A DNA stretch of 64,000 nt, from assembly GCA_963070105.1 (NCBI GenBank), contig OY718807.1:3879001-3943000 (forward strand), in the 5' to 3' direction. Positions 1 to 13,800 of the stretch are shown here, in pieces. The translations under genes were made by a program, and so were the position numbers. Numbering within the stretch: position 1 is the first letter of the stretch; each line of letters opens with the position of its first letter. The notes beneath the pieces are model-generated. The model was given only the letters and a program-made list of their open reading frames with translations. It was not told the origin of the DNA and ran no database searches. The stretch is from Litomosoides sigmodontis. Its lineage: Eukaryota; Nematoda; Chromadorea; Rhabditida; Onchocercidae.

Positions 1-219
1 CCAACGACGAAATTTTGTCAATGTCGGCGATTCAAAGACAACAATGATGATGACTATGAAAGCTTAATGAACCTGCTGTAAAGCGGTCTTCGAGTGCTTA
101 CACAGTGGAACTTGCATAATAAAAGTCTAAACGTTATTCTTTCTTTGGAGAACTCCGTCATTGACTTTTAAAACTCTATCAAAACGTGTTAAATGTTTTC
201 ATGGTTTTTTGAATTGCAG
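1..219. other. Probable intron or upstream sequence of the chn-1 gene
   Basis: No exon could be recognised here. The first supported coding exon of the CHIP-like gene begins at 220, after a clear acceptor (tttgaattgcag). It starts in the middle of the TPR region, so the earlier TPR exons must lie upstream of the window or be unrecognised in this stretch. Confidence 0.5.
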
Positions 220-2648
220 GCAAATTTCTTTCTTGGTCGTACATGTGTGCAGTTGGGACATTTTGATGAAGCATTAAAAGTACTTACACGCGCAAATGAT
301 TTAGCGCGGAGTCAAAAACTGAATTTTGGCGATGAAATAACAGCACAAATCCGACTTGCGAAGAAAGAAATATTCAGGAGAGAGGAAGAGAAGCGGTCTG
401 TAATCTTCGCAAGTTGGACTGTTTCTATTAACGCTGATTTTCTACTTGGCATAATTTTAGCGGTTGCATGTTCTAGAGAGTTTCCAAAATATTATTGGAA
501 TAAATTTCTAGATTTCAAAATCTTTTGCTGGTGTTTTACATGTTGCCTCATAATTGATATTAACGTGTATAGAATTTCAGAATAAAACAAGAAATTGAGT
601 TACAAGCTTACTTAAACGGTCTTATTGATGATGATCTCGCAACAAAATTGCGAAAACTGAAAGAAAATGAAACTAGCGAAAACAGTGATGATATAACTGA
701 AGAGTTAGATTTGGAGAGTGAAGAGGTAGCATTAAAAATGAAGGCACAATCATTCAAGGATAAATTAAACAATTTGTTTGCACAGGTAATCTAAATCTTA
801 GTCAAATTGTTGTGCCCCTGCCTACTTATAATGTGCTGATTATATAGCAACACAGCGATTGTATTGTAATGTTTCCTCATTACATATGATTTCCTTTCTC
901 TTAAGCTACGTTGACTGCATATAAATTTCCTTAAAAGATCGTGCGTAAAGAAAGGTTTTTTTCCTGTTCGGTATTCTCTTATTGATATGCACTGACCAAA
1001 AGAAATTAAGTAGTTAATGGAGTTATGCACCAAAAGTATTGAACCAAAAGAAGTTATTGGCTTGAAAATCTGTTTAGATAAAACTTATTATCAGGTCGAT
1101 GAAAAAAGGCGAAAGAGAGAAGTTCCTGATTATTTGTGTGGTAAAATCAGTTTCGAAATGTTGCGTGACCCAGTAATAACTCCGAGCGGTATAACATATG
1201 ATCGTGCAGATATTAAGGAACATTTGCAACGAGTTGGTCATTTTGATCCAGTTACTCGAGCACCACTTACTGCTGATCAGCTTATACCTAATCTTGCTAT
1301 GAAAGAGGTATATTTTGTTGAAAATTCTCGTATTTAGTGGTAAATATTTGTTAGGAAAAAACAAATGGATGGGATATTTTAGATTGTTATGTCTCTGGAC
1401 CTCCAAATTAACTACCATAGTTCAAATATGCCTTTATCAATAAACTAGTGATTAAAATAAAATCATCTCTTGGTCAAGAAATGGTTCGCTTGATTACGTA
1501 GAGTGAAAGCGAATGCTTCAAAAGACAATTTTTTTGATCATCGATCAGTTTGAGACCAACCTATTTATGGAGGTTTTTATTTACTTGAGACGCTGAGCGA
1601 CGGTAGGATGGCTGATAGTGCATTTTTCGGCAACTTATAGTGCAATTAAGAAACTTTCATAATTGTTGTCAGTTGGTTAACTTCCGAAGATTGTCACTGC
1701 GCGCTTCATTTGATCTTAGTTTTCTTCACTGGACTTCTGAACTTCTTAAATCACCATTGCACTGTGCTTTCACAGATAGCTTTTATGCTAAACACATTGT
1801 TGATCATTCGAGTTGCTGTGCTTATGACCCACTTTGAATAGATTAACATCACTTTCTGAAAAAAAAAACAGCAAGCATAAGTCATTAGAACAAGAACATT
1901 AAACAAGAAAGGAGTATTAAAAGTGTATGTTCTTTGAGAATGCATCACTTTATATGGCAGCAAATTTCAATACTGCGAGGATTGGTTACTTTTGTGTTAG
2001 TCTAATAAGAAGCGAAAACAAAAAGTTTTTCTCTATTTTCTATAAAGCAATAACTACTGTAAGAATTTTTAAGACTGAAATCATGCTTCGTGGAATCATA
2101 TTTTCGTAACCTGAACTAGCACATAATTTTGTTCGAATTTCAGATAATCGTTATGGCAAACTGCTGTAGTTATCCTGTTAATTGCTAGCATAAAAGTTAT
2201 TTCGATTTAATTCGTACTTTTGGTCTATAAAACCATAGCTTACACTTCATACTTCTAAATTTTGATCGTCGCCTCGTCACTGTATGCTCTAGACTGCTGT
2301 TTAGTATTGTCAGCACGCAGTTTCATGATCCTAATTTCTACCGATTGAAATGTTCTTGAATTGTTTTTTTCATTCATCTTTCTTTCTGGGTGTAATTTGA
2401 AAAACGCAGTTTTTCAATAGCGATGACTTAATGACTCTAATTCTACTGTGGTTTAAATTTAAATCGCGAATTTCCCTTAGATCTTTGGAGATGAGTCCCA
2501 TTACTTACGGATAAATTCATTTAAATTATTGAAGTTGAGGTGTATCTGAGGTGTTAACTGTGCAGTGTGCAATCTAATCTATCAAAAAGTGAGCTTTCAG
2601 GTGGTAGATCACTTCTTGAGCGAAAACCAGTGGGCTATCGATGCTTAA
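220..2648 (+). CDS. chn-1: CHIP (STUB1) E3 ubiquitin ligase, 3' part (TPR end, helical region, U-box)
   Basis: This is a co-chaperone ubiquitin ligase that binds HSP70/HSP90 through TPRs and ubiquitinates their clients through a C-terminal U-box. The exons are 220-395, 581-785, 1095-1307 and 2601-2648, and all junctions are in phase. Exon 1 carries the end of the TPR region ([18 protein letters not shown], then [16 protein letters not shown]). Exon 2 is a charged helical linker. Exon 3 starts [20 protein letters not shown] and contains the U-box ([38 protein letters not shown]). The last exon encodes only [15 protein letters not shown] and a stop, reached across a 1.3 kb intron. The order and spacing match animal CHIP to the C-terminus. 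The donor of the first intron is the unusual gtctgt, chosen because it alone gives the conserved EEKRIKQE junction. The 5' part is missing. The gene converges on stt-3. Confidence 0.93.
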
Positions 2649-4592
2649 TGTTATATGAAGACCATTCTCTATTATTTATTCACATTAACGATGACTGCAG
2701 TCGCCGTGTCATTTTAACGAATGCACCTCAATGTTTACTGCTATGGTTTTGTGATTTATGTTTGAGTTCCATGGCTTCGAATATCCTCTGATTGTCTTAT
2801 GGAAGGTTTTGTAAATAATTTAAAATTGAGGAATGATCTCGATAATGATCATTATTAATGATAAGCCAAAATACTTTCGCGCTCATGTCAGTTATTGCAC
2901 CTAAGACCCAATTGAAAACACCACAGTGGTCGCATAACGCATAAGTAATATTATTCCCCATCACTCGTGGACATGGGAAAATTGTTGCATCACTGTTTAC
3001 CCGATCCATAGAAACCCACCATGATACCGTAGTTATTTATGAGAGACTAGAATTTTTTGAAACATTTTAGGTTTATTAGATATCCGTGTTCTTGATTACG
3101 ATTTTTGATAAACAACGCCTCTTTTCCTACCTTTTTCTTCCAAGTCAACAGCGACAATTTTCAAAAAATAAAGAATAGTAAGCAATTTCTATTTCTGAAG
3201 GGAATGAAGATACGAGATTGCGCATGAAGGCGCTTTTAGAAGGAAATCTCATTTTTGCACAATAGATATTTTGATGCTATAACAAAATAAAAAATTAGCA
3301 CTTGTCAAAATTACACTGAGTTTAAACACTCAACACATGGACTTCTTTTTGAACAGGATCGAAACGTGCTTTCTTCGTGCTTCCGCATTATTTTCTTTAT
3401 CCTATCCTAACTACAAAAAAATAGTCATAATTCAAAATTTTTACTCAAGTGACTTACGCCTCGGCAAACTGGGTTCCTGTCAATAGGTCACGATAGGTGT
3501 TGTTCTTGTCTTCATTTAAACAAATTAAATAGAAACAATTGCACTTAATGAATGCGTTAAAGAGAGGATTATTTTATTTGTACGGCGATTTATTTCTCTT
3601 GTATTCGCATTATTGACTATTTTCAGATCGGCAATATGTATATAACTTTCTATGTTTCGATGTATTCTAGAATTGTAAATATAAGATATTTAGAAGGCTT
3701 TTCTTTCCTGCAATTGTCACTTGAAGGTAAAAATGTTATGACTAGTTGCTGCCGTGTGTTTTACTAGACTAGCAACAACATACCAGCTAGGTGTAAATTA
3801 CAAAAATAACCTCTTCCGTTAGGTTGTCCAGCATAAATAATTGACAGTGGTTAAAGTTGAAGCTTCCGATTTCCAAAACCCACTGAAACTTATTACACCA
3901 CTTCCCGATGAGCTAAACCTGCGCAACAGAGCGTTATATTAAAAGGCACAGATACTGTACTAAAAGGTCGTACCCAGCTGATGTCTACGCTAAAAGTAAA
4001 TGGAAAAGACTTTGCAATCAGAGGTTACTGAAATATAAAGTCTAGCTCCGTCAATCTCGAAATGTTCCCTCAAAGTTTCGTCCAATTCGTGCATTCCTAA
4101 GTATAAATATTTGTGAAATTTCGTTTGTTATACATAATTAGTTTATTGCACGAGAAAAAGGTAACTGAAATTACCGTAAGTTCTCCCCATAGAAAAACAA
4201 AATTCTAACAATAACATAACAATGTATTTTAAATTACTGAAACACCCCTCTAACAACAAATCACCTATATGCATGGAACAACAAGATTCATCGTAATAAC
4301 ATGCTTCATTTATGTCCTCGATTGTCCAGTGGTTTTACCTGGAAGTTGGAAGTTGGATTTCGTCAATTATATTGAGGTATAAACTCTTTGAATGTTAGTT
4401 CGCTAGTTATGCCAAGTATTAAACTTGAGCTCAGTATTAAACTTGAGGCTTACGCCTGAGAAACAGACATCCAGTACATGAATCAGTTATATGCATTGCA
4501 ACATTGGAACTCATTATAACATACGTTTCCATTGGATATCAAAAAGTCTTATCCGATTTACCATATAATTGGCGTAGGCAATCTTAACGAAA
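2649..4592. other. Intergenic region between convergent chn-1 and stt-3
   Basis: AT-rich sequence between the 3' ends of two convergent genes. I see no coding exon with conserved content. It should hold both 3' UTRs. The only local structure noted is a short imperfectly spaced direct repeat at 4415-4447. Confidence 0.6.
4415..4447. repeat. 15-bp direct repeat, two copies, 18-bp period
   Basis: The unit agtattaaacttgag occurs at 4415-4429 and again at 4433-4447, separated by ctc. This is a local tandem duplication in the stt-3 downstream region and no function is suggested. Confidence 0.85.
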
Positions 4593-7500
4593 TTACATCC
4601 GAAAACACACCTTATAAATCCTAACGATCCAATGTTCTGTAGTGTAAGCTTCCTCCAGGAATTCGAGTTCAAAATCTTTATTACCGATTTCAGCATGTCT
4701 CACCCTATCAAAACCGGTGACTTGGCCCTAAAAGTAATCTGTAAGTGAAAACATTTGCCAAGCAGTGCAATTTTAAAATATTCCCGGATTCGGGTATTCT
4801 TCTTGCACCTTCATATGGTTTCCTTAACCAACTTCCATTTCACGTCCGGCATAAATATGAACTTTCATGAGATTCAGAATCATCGGAAAACAACAATAAT
4901 ATTTCCGAAAAAATTTGCTTACATGTTGCGTATAGAGTCCACCAAACCGATAGTAACATAGTTTATACATCAGACAATTAAGCATCGTCGGTGAACCCTC
5001 GCGATCAACACGAAATTCACCTGATTTCGAAAAGTAATCCACTTCTTTAATGTGCGCTCCCTCCGGTGTTGATCCACCAATTCTTACCATCCATAAAAAT
5101 TTGTTGATGTCTGGAAAGAAAAAAACTGCTTAAATACAGCGAAATTGTATCATTAAATAAAAATTTCAAATCTCTAAAGTTAAATTCTTGCTCATGAACC
5201 ATTCACTATTTCACTCTATTAAGGATCACAGCACTATTTTAAATGGAATTTTTCTTTTCTTCACTTAAATTCTTTGAAGCTTAAATTCACTAAACACCAA
5301 AGAAGTTTTAATGAATTTATTACTTCTTCGATAGGAGTATTAAAAGTGGGAAACTGAAATAGTCAATTTCATGTCTTCACTTTTCATGCAAAAATTACCG
5401 TCAGAAGAATATCCGATTACTCCACCAAAAATTACAAGAACATAATCAACATCGAGTTCACGCATTATTTCATACGCGTCTTCCTCTTTTGAAGACATTG
5501 CCTAAATGAAACTTTACTGAAACACTAAAATAATAAATATTTAAGGAATAAGCAGCCGGAACCAATGCAGTGAATGTGAATGCAGATTTTTGAATCTGCT
5601 AATAGAAGGAAATTTTGTCAGTCTAAATAACAAAGCAATCAGGACAATGTTGCCAGATAATCGACCGAAAAGAAGCACACTCCCAAATTATTACCCTCGT
5701 AAAAAACTTGAAACGTTTTCCAATCACAAAGAACCATTCACCTGTCCAACACGTGATATATGCGTATTGTTCCACGTATTATTATCAACGATAACTGTTC
5801 GATTAGCCATCGCTGTTATTTGATATCCATAATCCCACCAAGACATAATTTTTGCTTCCTAAAAAGCTCAACAATTTTCAAAGGTCTAATAAAAAACTTA
5901 TTGGTTCAAGTGCTATTAATTTTTTATGTATTTCCATAAAAATACTATCTAATGACCGGATGTGTGTTCTTGCGTAGCCAATAATAAGCTTCTCTGAAAT
6001 CATCGAAAATAATTGTTGATCCATCACCACCATGTGCAGAAAGAACAATTGAAGGACTGCTATAAGCTTCGGAAGTTGCCCAGGTGCAGTGATATACATA
6101 TGAAAAGAAAAATATTGCAACAATCACAATCACTGCTTGCGCTACCTGAAATTTAAAAAATAACCGCGTGCCAAATAAAAAGGATGAGAATTATAGGGAG
6201 CAAGGCACTGTTTTTTATATTTGTTGCTTTTAAATAAGCGGCAATGCGATGTACTTGGAGCATTCACTTGAAAACCTAGAGCCTGATTGGATCCTTAAGA
6301 AACTACAACTCTAGAGATAAGTTACCTCATTCTTATATGGATAATTTTTCTCTTTTTCTTTCTTCTCATGCTTGACATGTGTCGATGTTGAATCCAAATT
6401 CTTCATAAATGTGGCCAACGTCGATGACAGTGCAATGCCACCTAATATGCACATTACTGGTGCTAATACCAACATCAAACGAACCATGACACCCTACAAA
6501 ATGCTAATCATTTCCGTTTGCACATAATTACTTATTCATCCGAAATTCGAAACTCTCAACTTTCATAAAACATGACCCTTACATCAGCAATGCTATGGTC
6601 GAATTAATGCCTTTTAGTATAGCTTAATAAATGAGTGCAGAAAAAATATTATTTGAAATAAACGTTAGAGGATGAACTTCTTACTTCTTGAAATTATTGG
6701 GAAAACAAACACTCACCGCAAAATAAATGCTTGTAAGAGCATAAAGTATGATAAAAATGTTGTGATCATTGAGCTCTTTGAAGCAGACGTATAATCCAAC
6801 TGAAAGCATGAAACTAATTGTAAAAATATATTTTTTCCCCAAAGATTTTCCAGATGTCCAAAACCATCACTATGAAATAATGATATTTGTTGGGTAAAAG
6901 TAAAATTGATGATGGCGTCAATTTAGGTGGATAAATGAAGTACTACAATAAGAAATCACATACCTGGAAAAGTAAACACCAGTATTTGTAGGTCAAAATA
7001 GAAAGAGCTCCATGCTGTCGGCTGATGTTCCGACACAGATGCAATAATGGGAATATTGTTTTTAGCATAGGATGGATCTAGCAATGAATAAAATCGTCCA
7101 GTCCAAGGAGCGATTTCTGAAAAGATCCCTTCTGCATTCCTTCTACACACACATAAATTAAAGGATGCGTGAAGTTGTATGAAGGAAGGTACTGCCTTTT
7201 CCAGATTTCCTAATTTTAAATTAGTCCATTTGATTCAATAAAATCATATGGTACATGAGACGTAACAATTAGACAAGATCAAATAATGGATGCATTCTAA
7301 TTGAGAAAAGAAAATCACATGACAGCGAAAGGTACTAATTTTTGTTACAAGTCAAAATCATGAGGACGAGCGTTATAAATTTGAAGTGAAATTGATTGAT
7401 AATAATTTAAATGCACAAAACTACCGTCTCAACGAAAATATCTCTCTAAATACTTACTGCCTAAATAGGACGCAACAATAACGCTCATCGCAACAGCGCA

Positions 7501-10172
7501 TGCTGCAAACAGAATAGTTGATCGAAAAAGGAAATGAAAATTCCATTCCGACATTCGTGCTCGAAGCCATTTAGCAAATGCGATGATCTGACACAACCCA
7601 AAAACTCCAAAGGCCTGAAGGCAAAAAAAATTTTGAGACATCAGAAAAAGAACAATTGCAAAATTCATTGATGAAGTGATGTTTCGTACAAAAAATAATC
7701 TTGATATAAGCCAAATAATGCCTAATAAAGACAGTCTAACATCACATTAAAAAATCTTGTAATAAATACACAAAAATTCCACTGCATAATTCAACATACC
7801 ATCATATGTTCCGAAGTTTGCACGGGCTGAAATCCGACAAAGGGAATTTGCATCGAAAGTATAGTTCCGATAACATAAAACTAAAATCTTCGTTTTCTTA
7901 AATAATAGAAATATCCAAAAAATACAAATCTCTAGTATAGAAGGTATTATTTGCAGAAGAAAAACTGGTATACTACAGTTACTTTACATTTGGTTGGCTT
8001 CCAACAAATTGACATAAATAAGTAAATGCTTATATATCTTTTACATCATTGCGCTTTACAATAAGCAAAAAACAGAAATATTCTTTTAGCACTTTTTTCT
8101 TTCTGCTTTTTCATAACTATTGCTCAAAAAAACTAACAGTTGAATAAGCGATATATATTTTGTTAGAGAACCGGCTGGTGCAAATAAGTGCCAAAACATG
8201 TAATGGAATAAGATTGATCAAAAATACGTAACCACCCCATGAGGAAACCATGTAAAAATAGCCAAGTGAACATAAAACTGACCAATACACGTTGCCGCTT
8301 TTTACTGCCTAAATATTTTAAAGGAAACTTCGCAAAATTCAACAATGATATCCCGATATACCTCTGTGAAACTAAGGAAAGAGAATTTAAAAATGAAATT
8401 ACATCTTGCAAGCAGTAGTGTCACTGGTAAGGACTGAATATCTTGTAAATGAAAATCCCATTATTCAATGATATTAAGAAAATCACTAAAAAACAAACCT
8501 TGATCCATAGATAATAGGTAGATAGCATGCAAAATATCGCAATACCTTCATTATCATATGAACCGGCGACAGAACGAGATATGTAACCTGGCACGATAGC
8601 AATCATTGAGGCAGCTACAAGTCCAGCCGCGTCATCCTATAACATAAATGCTTAAGCGTAATTCAAGCTCAGCTAAATCTGCACCACAATCAAATTAAGT
8701 AGTAGGACTATTGTACGGTTGTAATCTCTAGGGCTGACTATTCAGGAGTGGAAATAATTTGATCAGATTTAGTTCAGAACATAGCTATACATAGTTCGAT
8801 TTAACTCCGTTGTTAAAAGAAAGCAAAAAGAGAGAAGAGCTATTTAACCGTGGAACTCATTAAGATCATATTTTTTGAACGCTTATGTTTATTTGTCAGT
8901 GTTCTATTTGGCTTCCGTAATGTAATTTCTATTTCCTTCATCTGAGACAACTACAATATATTTGGACTCATAAGTATTGCAAGGATCATTAAGATCAATT
9001 ATCCACAAACTAGTGACAATAGAAGCTTTATATTAAACGCAGAAACTTTGAATATAAGAGAATATGGTTTAATTAAATATGTTTACAACATAAGAAAGCA
9101 TCTGCCACATCAGAATTATCTAGATTTACTTAGTGCAGTAATTTTGATTACCTTACAAGCGTCAACACCGATGAATAAGAGCTTAGATGATGAAATTTGA
9201 TAACGAAAAGCAGTATAAACAAGAATTTTGATATGATAATAATTTGTTGGAGACAAATCGAAACATAAACAAACCTTTAATTCTTTCGTTAATGCATATG
9301 TTATTAAAACTGTAAATGAACTAAATAGTGGGGCAAGAAATACACAAATTTCCCGTACATGTAATGTAAAATGAACGAAATGCAGCAGACGATGAATCAA
9401 AGCACTCGTTACCATTAAACCTAAATAAACATTGCAAAAATTTAAGAATTTTTTAGAAGTTTCTATTACACGGACCGACTTTTTTAGATTTTAAAAAGAT
9501 AAATAGAGCCCTAAAATGAAATACTTCCAAACTTGAAAGAGTATCAAAAAGTAAAAGATCAGGAAACGACAATAAGGCAAAGCTTAACCAGGATATATCG
9601 TGCCACCGATAATTCTCCCCAGCGGATACCATGCCCGATCGTCAAACCAATTGTGGAAATTATAATATCCTTTATCAGTTAAATATCGAGTAGTTCGATA
9701 GTTGAAATAAGGGTCAAACTATAACAGCAAGCATTTAATAATATAATATTAAAAATTAGATGCGGAGGTTCACTTTTTCTCATAGAAATCTCATTTTGTA
9801 AACTACGAAGTATTTTTAGTAAGAAACGATAAGGTAACTAACTCACTTCATGGATGACTGATTCGAATCTGATCACAGCAAAAAGTCGGCTAAAAAAGAC
9901 AAAAAGTAGGCGATCAAGTAATATTTAAATTGATTAACATTATGTGATGGATGGGCTGACTAAAAATTAAGGTAAAAAATGAGATGTCTCCAATTAAATT
10001 GCAACAGAACGTACTCATGACGTTATCAAAATCAATTATTAAGTGGAAAAAAATTCTTTCCTACTAACCATGAGAAGGAAACCACAGCTGCCAGTGCTAG
10101 AATCAAAATTTTAAGAAAAGTCTCCTGCTTGTCGTGAGTCAACCTCAACAGTCTAGCAACACTCACCGGCAT
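4593..10172 (-). CDS. stt-3: STT3, catalytic subunit of oligosaccharyltransferase (STT3A-like)
   Basis: This ER multi-pass enzyme transfers the lipid-linked glycan to Asn in N-X-S/T sequons. Exons in coding order are 10172-10069, 9889-9847, 9718-9589, 9420-9275, 8636-8499, 8308-8138, 7880-7800, 7614-7458, 7131-6964, 6799-6717, 6493-6326, 6145-5957, 5858-5742, 5501-5399, 5110-4923 and 4727-4593. This gives 2121 nt, about 706 aa, essentially the length of animal STT3A. Family motifs are present: the first acidic motif in VIHEFDPYF (about residues 49-52), SVSEHQP (about 355-361) and the catalytic [10 protein letters not shown] (WWDYG about 532-536). The stretch [16 protein letters not shown] resembles STT3A more than STT3B. 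The ATG at 10172 is preceded 2 nt upstream by an acceptor (attgcag), consistent with trans-splicing. The final four residues (CFRM) read through a possible donor after YK, so the extreme C-terminus may differ. Divergent from prx-1. Confidence 0.97.
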
Positions 10173-10836
10173 GCCTGCAATTTTATCCTGTCAAAGTATT
10201 GTCAAATTTTGTTTGTGACAAAAAAAAATACGAGAAAATAAAATATAACATTTGCCATTTTGAGAAAAAGCATTCGAATTCTTAGCGGCTAACTGACATA
10301 TAGGGACTAATGATTAAATAAATAGCCTCAATTTTAATGTTTTTCATTTCATTTTAATACTTATCTCCTTTACGTGGTTTAACTTTTGCACCACGTAAAT
10401 AATACACGCTTCATCGGCGAACTCACCGTGTAAAAGTTTGCATCTCAATCTGGTAGTTAATTTACTATATACCTAATGGAAAAAACTAATGCTAAACAAG
10501 GCAAATTTACACATCAATATCGCCTAAAACGACGTCAGACGTGAAGTCCTGTCTTACCTAGCATACCACTTCAAAGCCACGTGTCTAGCTCTCCACCACT
10601 CCCTACGCCAAATTTCCTAGGTTTGTTTCGCGACATGCAACACATCTACGATCTCTACGTTGAACACACACTCTCTTTTCAGCACGTCATTAAGGCACTG
10701 TTGTCAGGTGTAGGCGGTTATGTACAATGCCATCAGTGTTATCGCTATTCTTTTTGAAGAACTGGCTGGTAGTTGGTGCTGATGTTTATTTCGGGTCATT
10801 AAACACTAATTTCAGGTCAATGGTAGTACCCGGTTG
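10173..10836. promoter_or_regulatory. Shared divergent promoter region of stt-3 (-) and prx-1 (+)
   Basis: This 664-nt interval separates the two proposed start codons, which point away from each other. It has more C and G than the flanking introns (roughly 10510-10680), as expected for a promoter. Both genes have splice acceptors just upstream of their ATGs (10175-10177 on the minus strand; cag ending at 10815 on the plus strand). The real transcription starts are therefore inside this interval, and any outron is removed by trans-splicing. No TATA box or named factor site can be claimed. Confidence 0.55.
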
Positions 10837-10837
10837 A
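10816..10837 (+). promoter_or_regulatory. prx-1 5' UTR with 5-codon upstream ORF overlapping the start codon
   Basis: A splice acceptor (aatttcag) ends at 10815. The 5' UTR that follows has an ATG at 10820 opening a five-codon ORF (ATG GTA GTA CCC GGT) that stops with TGA at 10835-10837. The last A of this stop is the first base of the proposed prx-1 ATG (10837-10839). The arrangement TGATG suggests termination-reinitiation control. It depends on the inferred trans-splice site and start being right. Confidence 0.45.
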
Positions 10838-13800
10838 TGGGGACATATAGTGCTGTGTTGAAATATCATCAGCGAAGAAACTGTTTTGGATATATCCAAC
10901 AGCAATATAGTGATAAAGCACGCACAACTAGCATACAGGTGAGATGCTCGAATGTTTATAGGTTTTAATTGAAATATTTAATTGTGGTCTAAAAGAGTTG
11001 AAGACAGTATTTTTAGTTTTGTTGTTTGGTATTGAATAGCAGTAGGTGTTTTGTTATAAATGTGAATATGAGAATTAGGGTGTCGTTGGACTTTTTTGTT
11101 TTTATAAATAAAGTATAGCTAGTATTTTGATGAGATAAATCTAAAACTTTTCCATTATTCCTGATTATATACTGTTTTTTAAGAAAAGCTATTTTAAGCC
11201 GAAGAAATAGAAAGCATTCATTAAACTGATCTGGTGCGAGAGAAATTTCGTGCTTCATTAAGTACTCCTTACCACTTCAAACGCTTCTTAATCATGCTTT
11301 ATTGAGATGCGGCACTACACGTAAGCGGCTACGTGTATGGCTAGTAGTGATACATCGGGTTGTTTTGTGCTTTTTTTTTCATTAACATTCTCTGATCAGC
11401 CTAGAAGATATTTTGCAGACATTAATTATAATTCAGGTTAACGCCACAACTTCGGGAGCATACAACGTTATTAGATGCGAAAATCCAACGGATTGTGGTA
11501 TAATCCAAGTTTTTGCTCCAAATGATCACTGTTGCTATAGATCCAAAGTATTATTTATTAACAAAATATTCGCAGACTTGTTTGGCCTTCGTGAAAATGA
11601 AGAGGTAGTATTATTTCAATCTGCTGTTATTTTGAGATATCTTCGAAATAGAGACATGAACTGAGATTGCTGTTGTGACAGCGAATTTATTTACAGGTAA
11701 TTGTTCAGAAGGTAAAAACTGCCCCTGTATGCAGTTCATTTGAAGTAGAACTGACTTCAGCCGAAGACTGGGATGTCGTTGTATGTTTTATTTCTTTTGA
11801 ATATTGCATATCTCTATGTCGATTTATTCGGAAACTGAAAAAAATACTAACTCTGTAACCACAAGAGGCATAATTTTGGTGGTTATCTTGATAACTAGAC
11901 ATTGTGACACTTCTCTATAAAACCGTTTCTAAAAAAATTAAGTTTGCTGAAATTACAAAGAAGGCTTTTCTCCAGCAAAAATCATCGCAACGAATTGAAG
12001 AAGTACTTCTGGAACAAATTCAATTAATTAGTGTTGGCCAAACGTATCCAGTTTGGATTGCTCAAAATCTTCATATTTATTTTACTGTTGGTAAGCTAAA
12101 GGCTGATATTATTTGCTTTTTCCTTTTGCTTGTTGACCTAATATTACATATTTCTGAATGTTAATTTTCCAAATCATATTAACAAACTTTGGGGCTTTCC
12201 TTCTTTCTATGTAACAGCTTTTTAAACTTCATAAATTTCCTTTGTTGGTTTTTGATCGTAAATTAATAAGTTTAGAAGCACTTAATAACTTATTTCTGAT
12301 TGTTGCAAAATTTGTGCATTTTTTTGTATCAACTCTTATCATGCCTCAGTCCTAAGTTATTATTAAGTTATAAAGAAGACTCTTTTAATCATTGATTGGC
12401 AGATTTTTTTATTTCTTTTTTTCATCAGACAGTCTTTCATATTTTACGTTATCAAGTAAGTAGAGGTGAATATAAACTATGAAAGTATTTCAGCTCGAAT
12501 CGAGGCATTTTCATCCTTGATGCAGAATGCATGTCTCTGTGAATTTACGGAGGTGCATGTGAGGCCTTACTATCCAAGTCCTAGTAGTCTCGAGAAAAAC
12601 AGTTCAAAGGATGTTTTAGGAATTCTTCCAACATCATTCGAATGTAGAATGAAAGATCTCTTTTCGGATTTAGTTCCTAAACCATTTGTGTTCAGGATTG
12701 AAGATTACTGCGGTAATGTTTTTAATAAGACAACAGTTCGGGTTTTACCCGAAATACTGACTAACGGTGTTTTCCTGGAAGAATTAGATATACTTGCCGT
12801 CTTCAAGCTTAATTTCAGTAAGTTTTTCTGCGTTTATTAGCAATTTCAGGTATTATGTGCAAAAACTGTATGTATCACTAACAACCGAATAAAACTGGGA
12901 AAGTTTGCTTAAAAAATGAAAAAGGTTTTTTAGGTGACATTTTTAAGCAGATTGTCTTTTTTATCACCTGCAGAGTTTCATGTCAATTTTAGGTCAGCGC
13001 AACTCAGAAATCATCGCAATATCAACTGTTTGTAATAGCGAAACAGGCCAGACAGTTAATGCTTTACTTATTGAACTACCGATAGCATGCTCTCGTTTCG
13101 CTGCCTTAAGAGATTGTTTGAAGGTAGCTTAAAAATAGCGCATTACAGTGCTTTTTATTTGCCCTGGCTGGAAAATAGAATAGTGCATTTTATATTATTT
13201 ATTTGTCGTAATTAATGGATTCATAAACATAACTAACTGTCGAATTTCTATGTGAAATTCAATTGTAAAAATTTAATTAAACATTTAGGTTACTTCCATG
13301 TCAATTTGATTCCATTTTAGAACTCTGTATTGATTAATAAAGATTTTCTCGCGAAACGATTTTACAGCACATTCAGTCCCAATCAATTTTTTTTCATTAC
13401 AGCAATATGATCCTTGTCACTGTGTCTTCTCACCTGGGCTGTATCAACTTATGAACGGAGAATATGAATGGATTAAAGTTTCCCCCTTACAAAGGAATCA
13501 CATTTATCAGCTTGAAACCCTGGAAGTATTGTCAGAAGTAGTGTAATATTTCACATGCTATTAAATTACTAAATTTTGGAATTCATTGTTTGTGATTATT
13601 TATGTGATTTAGGGTAAATTACCAGATAATTTCAATGAAAGTTTACGAAATCGTTTTTGGAAGACTTGCCGACATTATCCAATCATTGTGCCGGCTGACG
13701 GACTCAAAGTAGAAGTGAATTTAACTGGTAAGTTTCAATTAGACTTTAAGCGTACTTTGAAATTAATAAAGGTAAAATGCTTTTTAGACAAAGCTCGTAT

